Origin: Forficula auricularia
Lineage: Eukaryota > Arthropoda > Insecta > Dermaptera > Forficulidae
DNA length: 64,000 nt
Assembly: GCA_024734495.1 (NCBI GenBank)
Contig: JALMQS010000068.1
Coordinates: forward strand, 3,271,501-3,335,500
Reading direction: 5' to 3'
Below the pieces are notes generated by a model. The model worked only from the letters and a program-made list of their open reading frames with translations, was not told the DNA's origin and made no database searches. How positions within the stretch are numbered: the first letter of the stretch is position 1; every line of letters starts with the position of its first letter. Below, piece by piece: positions 47,554 to 56,829 of the stretch. Both the position numbers and the translations under genes were made by a program.

Positions 47554-47999
47554 TCTATATATATAAAATTAAGGTTTTGTCTGTACATTGGTCCAAATCA
47601 CGCCAAATTTTGGTTGCACGCGTTTCAAGCAAAGTTATGAACGAAAACACCCTCAACAAAATTCCTGTCTGTATGTCTGTCTGTATGTCTGTCTGTTTCA
47701 GTGGTTTCCGCGAAAAGTTGCTCACGATTAACGTCAAAACGGCTGAAGGGATTATTATGAAATTTCATATTTGTATCAGCGGTCTTCTAACTTACGTTTT
47801 TAGCTATATAACGTTTTCATATTTTGACCCCAAAAGGGGGTTTGGGGGGGTGCACGAATGAAAATTATCAAATAACTCTTAAACTATTAACTCTACGGGA
47901 AATTTTAAAATGAGCAAAGTTGTAGGGGATGTGATTTCTGAGAACTTTTGTTTAAAAAAATTCCCCCCAAAAACCACTCAAAAAAGGGGGGGGGGGGAA

Positions 48000-48660
48000 G
48001 GAGAAAAATATATAAATTCTTGCCCTTGGAGCAAACTCAACCAAATTGTGTATACATAATCTGTAGGCCTCTAGAGAGCTAGAAATGCAAAAATTAACCA
48101 CCCAAAATGGGGGGAGGGGTCAAAAAATGAAAATTCTTGCTCTTGGACCAAACTCAACCAAATTTTGTATACATAATCTGTGGGCCTCTAGAGAGCTAGA
48201 AATGTAAAAACTCACCACTCAAAATGGGTGGGGGGGGTCAAAAAAATGAAAAATTCTTGCCCTTGGAGCAAACTCAACCAAATTTTGTATACATAATCTG
48301 AGGGACTCTGGAAAGCTAGAAATGCAAAAACTAACTACCCAAAATTGGGGGGGGCAAAAAATGAAAATTCTTGCTCTTGGACCAAACTCAACCAAATTTA
48401 GTATACATAATCTGTTTGACTCTAGAGAGCTAGAAATGCAAAAACTAACCACCTAAAATGGGGGGGAGGGTCAAAAAATGAAAATTCTTGCCTTTTGGAG
48501 CAAACTCAACCAAATTTTGTATATATAATCTGTGGGACTCTAGAGAGCTAGAAATGCAAAAACTAACCACTTAAAAAGGGGAGGGGTCAAAAAATGAAAA
48601 TTCTTGCCTTTTGGAGCAAACTCAACCAAATTTTGTATACATAATCTGTGGGTCACTAGA
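48000..48660. repeat. Minisatellite of about 118 bp inside the Helitron
   Basis: About five and a half units with GCAAACTCAACCAAATTTTG, TATACATAATCTGTGGG-CTC, TAGAGAGCTAGAAATG and CAAAAACTAACCAC, then a G run. The same unit organisation and much of the sequence occur in R1, so two unrelated element classes share this repeat. Confidence 0.85.
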
Positions 48661-49140
48661 AGGCTAGAAATGGGAAACTGGGTGCGGGGTATGACGGAGT
48701 AGGGAGGGGGTGCACGGGGGTGGTACAAGGTTGGTGGATGGGGGGTCAGGTTAGAGTCCAGTGGCGTAGTGGGGTGGGGGTCCGAGGTTGGGGGGTGCAA
48801 GTTAGAGTGTTGAAGTGGTGGTGTGGGGGCGGGGGTTGGGGTGCTGGGTGGGTTTCGCGGAGTGTGGTGGGTTGGAGTGTGGGGTGAGGTTGGGGTTCTT
48901 GGGTTGGGGCCCCGAGGTGGGTTTGGCGAGGGTTGGGGTCGTGGTGTGGGGGCGGGGGTTGGGGTGCTGGGTGGGTTTCGGGGAGTGTTGTGGATTGGAG
49001 TGTGGGTGAGGTTTGGGTTCTGTGGTATGTGGGCGGGGGTTGGGCACGGGTTCATGGTGCAGGGGGTAGGGGTGCTGGATAGGTCGGGGGAGTGTAGTGT
49101 GAGGGTGGGATTCGTGGGTTGGGGGTCCAGGGGGCGTGCC
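48660..49140. repeat. G-rich tandem repeat in the Helitron
   Basis: GTGGTGTGGGGGCGGGGGTT, then GGGGTGCTGGGTGGGTTTCG, recurs near 48819 and 48940 with related but degenerate copies around. Very strong G skew on the plus strand and many G3-G5 runs suggest quadruplex potential. Confidence 0.8.
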
Positions 49141-49181
49141 CCTGGCTAGCAAGGGCCGCCGAAGGCGGGCCTTGCAGCTAG

Positions 49182-49247
49182 TATCAAATATAAGTGAGGG
49201 GCCAGGTTGTATGGTAAAGTCAAGTGGATTGCCACATAAGAACACTT
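49182..49247 (-). mobile_element. R1 element, copy d, second part
   Basis: TATCAAATATAAGTGAGG, then GGCCAGGTTGTATGGTAAAG and TCAAGTGGATTGCCAC, mirror the left end of copies b and c, completing the element interrupted at 47553. Confidence 0.85.
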
Positions 49248-49264
49248 ATTTTTTTTTTTTTTTT

Positions 49265-49560
49265 GAAAATAGTTGGAATGTTTTTTTTAAAAATCAGCTC
49301 GGATTATAAACCAATATATATTAAGAGAGAAAAGAATTTAATTTTTAGGACAAAATCTAGGACTTTAGTAGAAATATTTATATAGTCAGAGTGAGGTTTT
49401 TGTCTCAAGAGTTGAGCTATAACTGCCCGGAAAGCTTGTTAGTTCTCAGGTTGAATCCCCTCTGATATCGCATTATATACCTAAATATTTCTACAAAAAT
49501 CCTAGATTTTGTCCTAAGAATTAAATTATTTCCCTCTTAAATTATTTCGTCACTTCCAAA
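49265..49560. mobile_element. tRNA-like short element with long inverted ends, copy 3
   Basis: The left GAATTTAATTTTTAGGAC, AAAATCTAGGACTTT and GTAGAAATATTTATATA are mirrored at the right by CTAAATATTTCTACAAAAAT, CCTAGATTTTGTCCTAAG and AATTAAATTATT. The arms are about 60 nt. The interior reads GAGTTGAGCTATAACTGCCC and CAGGTTGAATCCCC, with A-box-like and B-box-like spacing. Relatives are at 28640-28870 and 2838-3172. Confidence 0.6.
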
Positions 49561-50990
49561 ATTTGTCAATTCTACTAAAAAGTTAGTTGATTTTTCTAGA
49601 TGGAGTGGGGGTGGGGGGTAATTAGTTTAAAAAGGAACACTCGTATTGTAGGGAGGCACTCGTTACATATATCATATAAATTAATGCTTTTAAATCCATT
49701 TTAAATAAACTAGCTCTTCTTCATGTAATTAATCAAACAAGAGGAGTAAGTATAGAGGCCTCTCAAAGTACACCTAGTAAATTTCTTTGGTAAGACGGAA
49801 ACAGTCACAAAACGAGGCAAAGTTAATTAGTCACGATTTCTGGTTTCCTCTACATCCTATTCATTTTTAATAGTACTCTATGCACGTGATGTATACTATT
49901 AATAATAATAACAATAAACCAATTATTCCAAACTTTATTAGTTAATTTCACTTTTAGGGGTGTTGTATTATAGCTGAACAACCCTCGGAACACTCGGCAA
50001 GAGGGTTGAAATTAAAATAATCCCTCCACTACTCTCAAATTCAAAAGTGTATTATTATTGACGTCTTCTCCCTTCTAAGCCCGAGGCATACACACACACA
50101 AACGCATATATAACTACACCCAATCCTTATTCAAAATAAAAGAGTAAACATCTATAAATGTAAACATTTATCATTAAAATAAATTATCCGTTAATTAAGG
50201 GAAACCAAAGCCTCATATCTAATGAACGTATGGCGTAAACTTTTCGAAATTTATTGTTTTAACTGAAGGATTGAGTTGTTACAACTAACGATAGGATAAA
50301 GTTCTACGAATCGTTTGAATTTAATCATTTAGTTTAGAACACGAGAAAGAGAAGGCGAGACTGCATGAATAAATAATTAAAGATCAGTGTAGGATTTTTT
50401 TTTAATTAATACACTTTATCAGACATTTTGTCGATGTATGCCTTGTTACCATTTCAATTTAATATATCATCTTTATTGTAAAACATAATTGTTCGATCTG
50501 AAAATAAATAAATTAATTACCAAATTTGAAAATAATAATATCTTAATTCAAATCGACCAATGAATAAAATCATATAACAATTAATTAGCAGTTTCACTTT
50601 ATGAAATAGAGATTTTCATACCCAACTATTACCATTTAGACCTCACGAATCACTTACAATCGAATGCAAGGAACGTGCGAAACATGGCAAAACTTGATTG
50701 TCTTATTAACACAAAACGTTTCTCATTTAATAATAACAATACAAGATAGTGACACACCTATAAGTCAAGCTTACCTCTCAGATCTTCGAAGGAAGAGAAA
50801 AAACATTCAGGTTTTGATAGTAGTCAAATTGTCTTGCCGATTCCCAAATCTTAAAGACTTTCAAATTGTTGGATTCGATAAGAAGGAGTAGGTAAGATGT
50901 CAATTCTCTAGAGTTTAGAAGTCATAGTAGTAAACGAATAAAATCATTTTATCTATAATACATTTTTAATTAGGGATACTGTGAGTTTTT
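49561..50990. other. A+T-rich stretch with an unassigned 75-codon frame
   Basis: A plus-strand frame at 50664-50891 (start MQGTCETWQNLIVLLTQNVS) is followed by TAG and GTAAG. No domain, signal or conservation is visible. It could be chance. ACAACCCTC and GAGGGTTG near 49980-50010 form a small inverted repeat. No gene is claimed. Confidence 0.3.
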
Positions 50991-50993
50991 CCA

Positions 50994-51066
50994 ATCCTGA
51001 CTGAATTTAAGTACTGGTAGGTTAGTTTAAAGGGTTTCAAGAAGTAATATTTTAAATGTAACACTA
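50994..51066. repeat. Direct repeat, left copy (partner 53039-53105)
   Basis: CTGACTGAATTTAAGTACT, GGTTAGTTTAAAGGGTTTCA and AGAAGTAATATTTTAAATG match the block just right of the Helitron at 53036. About 70 bp with few differences. Confidence 0.85.
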
Positions 51067-51145
51067 AGCTCTAAGATAAATTAAATCATATTAAATACAT
51101 TAGGTCCTTACTCCCGGGGATAATCATCAATTAAGTATGTATGGT

Positions 51146-51393
51146 CAGTGACGTAACTATAGCCTTTTATGCGCCCGGTGCAAGCTTCTATAACTGTGCC
51201 CTAGAAAAAAAGTATAGGTAGGTACTTGGTAGAATTTTTAATAAGTATATATAAATTAGTAAAAGAAAATTTATTTTCCAAAATACAAAATAATACAATA
51301 CACAAATGACACCAAATACTCCTGGTCTGGTCATTTCTGCGCCCCTCCAAGATTTGCGCCGTGTGCTTGGGCACCGGCCTTGTTACGGCTCTG
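51146..51393. mobile_element. hAT-type MITE
   Basis: Ends CAGTGACGTAACTATAGCC and, in reverse complement at the right, CAGAGCCGTAACAAGGCC. The GCGCCCGGTGCAAG near the left and GCACCGGCC near the right mirror each other. CAGNGNCGTAAC ends are typical of hAT MITEs in arthropods. The flanking octamers (TGTATGGT and GGAATGGA) agree only partly. Confidence 0.65.
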
Positions 51394-51559
51394 GGAATGG
51401 ATTAAAATATATATAATACTGCTGTGAGGCCGCCTTCGGCGGGCCTCATAAGGGCTTTGCCCCTGACCCCCACGCAACTTGTTTATTGAAGTTTTATTAG
51501 TACTGTTATTCTATAATAAAGTCTTGAATAGATATATTTAAGATTCTATTTTATCAAAA

Positions 51560-52345
51560 TTATATTGTTCTATTATGATTGTTGCTAAATTTGCTGGGGG
51601 CGCAAAAATATAAATTTTCTTAGTCTTCGGCCCTGTTTATACCTTTAACTTATATGTATACTATAGGTACTTACGTATATTGTTCTATTACGATTGGGAG
51701 TTGCTAAATTATGTTGGGGGCAAAAATATAAATTTTTCTTAGCGTCGGCCCCGTTTAGTACACTTTCTTAACTTGTGTATGTATACTATATACCTCTACA
51801 TGTATATTGTTCTATTATGATTGTACAGCTATAAATTTGTTGGGGGGGCGCAAAATATGGAATTTTCTCTTAAAGCCCGGCCCAGTTTATACCTTTAACT
51901 TATATGTGTGCAATATACCCCTCTGCCAAGTGCATGGTTCTATTATGATTGCTGCTACAACGAGTTGGGGGGGGGCGCAAAATATAAATTCTTCTTCTAG
52001 CCTCGGCCCTGTTTAGGACACATAAACTTATTACCTGATATACAATATATACACTCTACATGTGTGTTGTACATCATTATGATTGTTGCTAAATTTGTTG
52101 GGGGGGGCAAAATACTATGCTTGTAGTAAAAATTTTCTTAGGCCCGGCCCTCGTTTATACCTTTTAACTTATATGTATACTATATACCTCTACATGTATA
52201 TTGTTCTATTATGATTGTTGCCAAATTTGCTGGGGGGGGGGGCGCAAAAATATTTCATGCTTGTAGTAAAATTTTCTTAGCCTGGCCCTGTTTATACCTT
52301 TAACTTATAGTGTATACTATATTGCTATACATTTATAACGTGTGT
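51560..52345. repeat. Minisatellite of about 115-133 bp in the second Helitron
   Basis: Six units, each with TTGTTCTATTATGATTGTTG, a G run with GCGCAAAA, CTTAG-C-CGGCCCTGTTTA, TACCTTTAACTTATATGTA and TATACCTCTACATGTATA, start near 51565, 51680, 51808, 51935, 52066 and 52199. Confidence 0.85.
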
Positions 52346-52360
52346 CATTTTTTTATGAGT

Positions 52361-53035
52361 AATCTCTCTATAAATATTTTCAAACTTTAAAAAAAAGAAA
52401 ATGAAAAAAAAAATGCCAACTTCCTTTGTGAAGAGGGGTTCTTTGTTTGTCGGCCTGACCATTTTAACCTTTTTCATTATTTCATGACCCTTTTAGAGCT
52501 TTGAATAAAATTTATGGCCTTTAAATAAAATTCAAAAATGAAATTAATTTTAAATTGATGAAACTATATCATCATCATCCTATAGACTGTGATAAATATG
52601 TGTTCAAAATTTCATCTCAATCGGATAAACGGTGTCGAAGTTCATTGAACCAACCAACCAACGAACACAGATTGATTTTTATATATATAGATATATCTCT
52701 CTATGATATTTTCAAACTTTAAAAAAAGAAGAAAATGAAAAAAAATGCTAACTTCCTTGTGAAGCGAGGGGTTCTTTGTTTGTCGACCTGACCATTTTAA
52801 CCTTTTTCATTATTTCATGACCCTCTTTAGAGCTTTGAATAAAATTTACGGCCTTTAAATAAAATTCAAAAATGAAATTAATTTTAAATTGATGAAACTA
52901 TATCATCATCATCCTATAGACTGTGATAAATATGTGTTCAAAATTTCATCTCAATCGGATAAACGGTGTCGAAGTTCATTGAACCAACCAACCAACGAAC
53001 ACAGATTGATTTTTATATATATAGATATAAATTTT
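52361..53035. repeat. Tandem duplication of the Helitron 5' region, about 337 bp
   Basis: Both copies carry CTCTCTAT-ATATTTTCAAAC, GGGGTTCTTTGTTTGTCG-CC, CATCATCATCCTATAGACTG, ATCGGATAAACGGTGTCG and CCAACCAACCAACGAACAC, with very few differences, indicating a recent event. Confidence 0.9.
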
Positions 53036-53038
53036 AAG

Positions 53039-53105
53039 TCTGACTGAATTTAAGTACTCGCAGGTTAGTTTAAAGTGTTTCAAGAAGTATTATTTTAAAT
53101 GAAAC
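53039..53105. repeat. Direct repeat, right copy (partner 50994-51066)
   Basis: Matches the left copy, with TACTCGCAGGTTAG in place of TACTGGTAGGTTAG. The hAT MITE and Helitron lie between the two copies. Confidence 0.85.
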
Positions 53106-53394
53106 AATATAGGAAATATCACTACCTATCAACTCGAAGTTTCTACATTAAATATACGGGGAAAGGGAACTCCTTGCACTCAAAAAGGACTAGTGGAGAA
53201 GAAACAGTGGCCTTTAAAAAATAGATTCCATCTGAATCGAAAAAAATAAGTATGTAAAAAAACATAATAACAATAATAATTAACAACATGTAAAGTAAAG
53301 GCCTTTGGAGTAGTCTCTTTGAGAGAACGCAATTGTGCTCTCAAGAAAGAAGAAAGCGCGGGCGACCCTCCAGAATTTAGAGGGAAGGCGTATA
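53106..53394. other. Short stretch, no gene seen
   Basis: Moderately A+T-rich; no frame or repeat terminus recognised. Confidence 0.4.
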
Positions 53395-53555
53395 CCGAGG
53401 GGTGAACCGCGATTAGAATTAGGTGTACACGTCTTTGGAATTATGTGGAATTATTTTGGAATTCATTAGATAATGCCCCTTCATCTATTTTATTCTATTT
53501 GGAAATGAAAGTGGAAGTAGGTGTACACGATATTAGGTCGCGGTTCACCCCTCGG
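53395..53555. mobile_element. CCGAGGGGTGAACCGCG-ended MITE, copy 1
   Basis: A 161-bp element with inverted ends CCGAGGGGTGAACCGCGA at the left and TCGCGGTTCACCCCTCGG at the right, and sub-terminal ATTAGGTGTACACG mirrored by GTAGGTGTACACGATATTAG. The interior has TTTGGAATTATGTGGAATT. Outside, GTATAC occurs on both sides. The family is also at 57778-58019. Confidence 0.8.
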
Positions 53556-54440
53556 AGTATACTATGCCATGAATACCAAAGAACGTTAACTCGACAGCTT
53601 GCTACATAGAATATTGGGGGGGGGGGGAGAGACTGCGACAAATATTAAAAAACTCTTTAATATTTAACTATTTAATTTTCCAACTTTTTACTATTTTAAT
53701 TAAATTCATGTATAATTCAATAATCTAAGCCAAAATAGAGAAATTTTAAATAGTTCTTAAAAGACTGATCGTATCCAATAATTCTCTAAGTCCGTAGGTA
53801 GACTTTGGTTCCAGTCGGCCAAACGGAGACTTTAACGACTTCCCTCTGAGCCTCTTAATTCGTTTGTTGTTTATATTTTATATGAAATATCTTTTTAAAT
53901 GTCCAATATTTTTGTCATTTAATTTCTGTTAAATGGAAAGTGAAACAATATATACATATAATATACATATACATCTGATAATAATACATTCATAATAAAG
54001 TTATTAAAAAAAATCTCATTTTATTATTTTAACTGACAAGAAAAATTTTTTAATTAGGACTATAATTTTTCATTCCTTTTTATGAATCTAATCATTTCTT
54101 TTCACCCATTTTTTTTCGTTTTCTTAATAACAGTCTTTCAATGTCATATATAGATATATAAGTGAAATCTTTTTAGGAATTAAGCTGACATTTTTCCTGC
54201 TAATAATAAATGAGATTAAATGTCAAATTTATAAACTTGTTTATTATTAATATTACTATTATTTTTTTTATGGAATGTTAATTTATGGACTAGTATGGGC
54301 ATTTAATATGACTTGCCACCGTGTCTGTTGGTCTGTGAGTGTGTGTATGTTTTAAGATCTGCGAGTGTCTAATGAATATAACTATTTTCTTTCTCTCTCT
54401 CTCTTGTACCTTTTACGAGATGTTTCTTCTCTGTTTGCAA
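53556..54440. other. A+T-rich stretch, no gene seen
   Basis: Contains a TATATACATATAATATACAT tract near 53949 and a TCTCTCTCTC tract at about 54392-54405 just before the candidate exon. Confidence 0.45.
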
Positions 54441-54445
54441 CCAGA

Positions 54446-54613
54446 AAGAGACAGAGGAGGGAGGTTATTTCCATATGGAGTGAAGTGTCAGATGGCCGTC
54501 TCGGGTGTCGCCTTTACGGCGTGTCTGATGCCCACCCAGAATGGGCGTTAAAGGGAAAAAGGGACGGCCCCACGGCGTTTGCGTATAATTACACGCCCTC
54601 TATATATATATGA
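54446..54613 (+). other. GC-rich island, possible exon (weak)
   Basis: A pyrimidine-rich tract with TCTCTGTTTGCAACCAG precedes an island with CCGTCTCGGGTGTCGCC and GACGGCCCCACGGCGTTTGC. A plus-strand frame reads REVISIWSEVSDGRLGCRLY, then GVSDAHPEWALKGKR, to a stop at 54613; another frame is also open to 54551. No donor site is evident, so it would be a terminal exon. It does not join in frame to 26175-26259, since a stop arises at the junction. A regulatory or decayed-element origin is equally possible. Confidence 0.2.
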
Positions 54614-55845
54614 AATATCTATCCCGAAGTATACCCTCTTGAAACACGTGGCTCACCACACACACCGGTTCTACCCTTGCCACAAATGTTACCTCCCTCA
54701 ACAACAATTACATGCAACACCCACCACGGGCCCTTTTCTCCCTCCCTCTCTTATATACTTAGCCCCCCATCCACCCTCTAACAGGGTTGGATCATAACCG
54801 TGTGCTGGCAAATAGAATAATAATGGTTGAAACATGCTGGGCATTTTTTTAATATAAAATAAAGGAGATATAGCAAGGTGGGGATGGTTGCTTGGAAAAT
54901 ATGTAGAGTACACTTGGCTAGATAGCGATGATGTAAGAGCCATATTACCAAATAAATTCAAACTATTTATAATCAAATAGGAAAACAAATTCGAAAATTA
55001 TCTATTAAATATTGAATTTAATTCACAAGATAGAGGATATTTTCTCAATCTATAAAGATATTATATTACATACTAACTTAATTTTAAAGATTTTTTGTTG
55101 TTTTTATAAAGATATTGTTGCAAGTAGATATAAGACCTATAGATCTTTAGAGTAGCGTAGATAGAAAAATAAGCCAGCGGAGTGCTAGTCATATTCGCGA
55201 GGGTTTTATACCTTATATCCCCCAAAAATTTCGAGAAATCAAATTTGTACTTATTTGTCCTTGATGCGAATAGAATTAACGAATTTGTGAAGTTTTAGTG
55301 GAGTTAAGAGACAGGTACAAAAATCTCCTTTGATGAACCTCTAACTTCGTTATTTTAAAGTGAATTAAAAAAAAAAAAAAATAGCTTAATTCTATTTATG
55401 GAAACACTACTCACCCCATGATAAAAAAATATTTTTTATTCTCGATCCCACAAAAAACTCATTAGAAGAAGCAGGAGCACTAATGCCACGCTGACCCCTT
55501 CAAGGTAGATGACATAGCTAACAGGCGTCGAGAATCACACGTTGATGTTTTAAACCATGGAGTTCCAACAGTTATTTATAAATCATTGATTCTAGAAAAA
55601 AGTAGAGAATTGCAGAGTTTGGGCAAAAATCGAAGGTACCTCTACCTTAGTTGAATAACCGGGTCTTATGATTGAAGATTGTAAGACATGGGAATGTTTC
55701 TAGGGTTCGCAGGATGATTTTATATAAATCAAAAAGGATCCACTGCTTTGAGCTTTGAATCTAATTTAATTTAATTTAATTAGTCCCAGCTTTTAATTGA
55801 TTTACTTACAATTTTGTTCTTTTCGGATATCTTCTAACCTTTCAT
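54614..55845. other. Mixed stretch, no gene seen
   Basis: The C-rich tract 54720-54780 gives short spurious frames. The region 55460-55560 is G+C richer without a sustained frame. Confidence 0.4.
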
Positions 55846-55974
55846 TCATAAATGAATTCCTGTGAAACCATTGTAATAGACTGATGAAGAGGGCAAATCC
55901 CTCGAAACTATAGTCTCGTTATAAATAAATAAAATTTATAATTCTAGCAGAAGACACACTCTTTTATTGTCTCC
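55846..55974 (+). mobile_element. Short element with hammerhead-like motif (family of 24951-25091)
   Basis: Shares with 24951-25091 the blocks AAATGAATTCCTGTGAAA-like, GTAATAGACTGATGA, TCGAAACTATAG-CTCGTT and the end AGCAGAAGACACACTCTTTT, then ATTGTCTCC (the complement of the other copy's GGAGACAATAAAAGAGTGT start). The left inverted end is truncated or decayed. Confidence 0.55.
55874..55921 (+). ncRNA. Hammerhead-ribozyme-like motif (CTGATGA...GAAACTATAGTC)
   Basis: CTGATGA is at 55881-55887, an extra A at 55888, stem II GAGGG (55889-55893) pairs with CCCTC (55899-55903) around CAAAT, and GAAA is at 55904-55907. Stem III is AC(TATA)GT and the GTC triplet has C17 at 55915. Stem I pairs GA (55879-55880) with TC (55916-55917) and TAA (55874-55876) with TTA (55919-55921) across an asymmetric internal loop. 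Core residues are all present; the extra A matches the extra base in the other motifs of this window. Confidence 0.5.
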
Positions 55975-56820
55975 TTCAATATATTTTCTATTGGTGGAGT
56001 CTAAAGTGTTAATTTTGTATGATTTTGCTGTAAAAAGGTGTCTCTTTAAGAACCATAACTATAAGTAAAAATTGACTCTCATGTCTTATAAAGAAAAAGA
56101 AGAATTCTCAGAGATTGGGATGGAGCCAAAAGTACTTGTGAAGGCTGATCTTGAAGTAATAATGTAGGTTAGTAGAAATAGGGAGTTTCAGTCTTCTAGC
56201 CTACTTATGAGATTAAATTACCCTAAAGTAAGATGATTGATTAAATAAATGATGTCGAGAAAGTCAATCCAAACTGTCCATTGCCAGAGTGAAGAGAGAA
56301 GAAAAAAATTTCATGAAAAATAACTGTATCATATATTGGCTGGCAAAATGGGTTTGTGCACGATGCCAATAAATAATATAAAAAAAAAAAAAACTGTATC
56401 ATACATAAGTCAGGAAATCTAAAGGAGAACTCAAAGTTTTATTTAGTCAAACATTGAGACTGATCATTTATAAAGTAAACACTTAGTGTCTTTTTTCATT
56501 CAAACTATTGTCAAATGATATTAGTTACGCTTCTTCAGATTCAATTTATTTTAATATCTTAATTCAAAACGAAATTCACAAATAATTCTTTTTAATTATA
56601 CCTACCATATACTACAAACAATAGAATTATTTATTTATTTTTTATTTAATTTAGAAATTCTGAAATTGTAATCATATGAGAAATAGATTATTCTCACGAA
56701 TTTTAATTTTCACAGATCTTTACTTAAAGTGTTAATAACAAACCCGGGATATAAAGTGTCTGATTTTATTTGTATTTTCATAAAACAAAAGATGTTATTT
56801 TCTTTTTCTTTTCGATAGTT
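55975..56820. other. A+T-rich stretch, no gene seen
   Basis: Nothing recognised; the A-run after TAATATAAAAA near 56376-56392 may be a retroposon tail. Confidence 0.45.
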
Positions 56821-56829
56821 CCTTTTGTA

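Larger units (their letters stand above)
47554..49181 (+). mobile_element. Non-autonomous Helitron nested in R1 copy d
   Basis: The 5' end TCTATATATATAAAATTAAG follows an A. The 3' end has the hairpin AAGGGCCGCC-GAA-GGCGGGCCTT (49151-49173, one mismatch) followed by GCAG and CTAG at 49178-49181, then T. Comparison with R1 copy c (TTTAATAAAATTATTTATAA) shows insertion exactly between A and T without target duplication, as expected for Helitrons. The 1628-bp interior carries a tandem repeat (48000-48660) and a G-rich repeat (48660-49140), with no Rep or helicase. Pro-rich minus-strand frames across the G-rich part are composition artefacts. Confidence 0.85.
51419..53035 (-). mobile_element. Non-autonomous Helitron, minus orientation, with duplicated 5' end
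   Basis: On the minus strand it begins TCTATATATATAAAAATCAA at 53035 and ends with the hairpin GAGGCCCGCC-GAA-GGCGGCCTC (51425-51447) and CACAGCAG, followed by T. The perfect CTAG end is missing one or two bases. The 5' part is present twice in tandem (52361-52692 and 52697-53035), so a second TCTATATATATA start lies near 52692. The interior has six units of a minisatellite. No helicase is encoded. Confidence 0.8.

Noticed and set aside
47577..47861. 94-codon frame at the Helitron start as a gene.
   Set aside because: It covers the standard non-coding 5' region of short Helitrons with a TGTCTGTCTGTATG run; no Rep motif.
48540..49245. Proline-rich minus-strand frames of 147 and 171 codons and Gly/Val-rich plus-strand frames.
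   Set aside because: They are translations of the G-rich tandem repeat inside the Helitron; all three phases are open because of composition, and no domain is present.
50664..50891. 75-codon frame followed by TAG and GTAAG considered as an exon.
   Set aside because: No acceptor of quality, no domain, ordinary A+T composition; a donor directly after a stop is not informative.
54698..54988. Minus-strand 96-codon frame.
   Set aside because: Opens through a C-rich tract and A+T-rich sequence with no recognisable domain or splice context.
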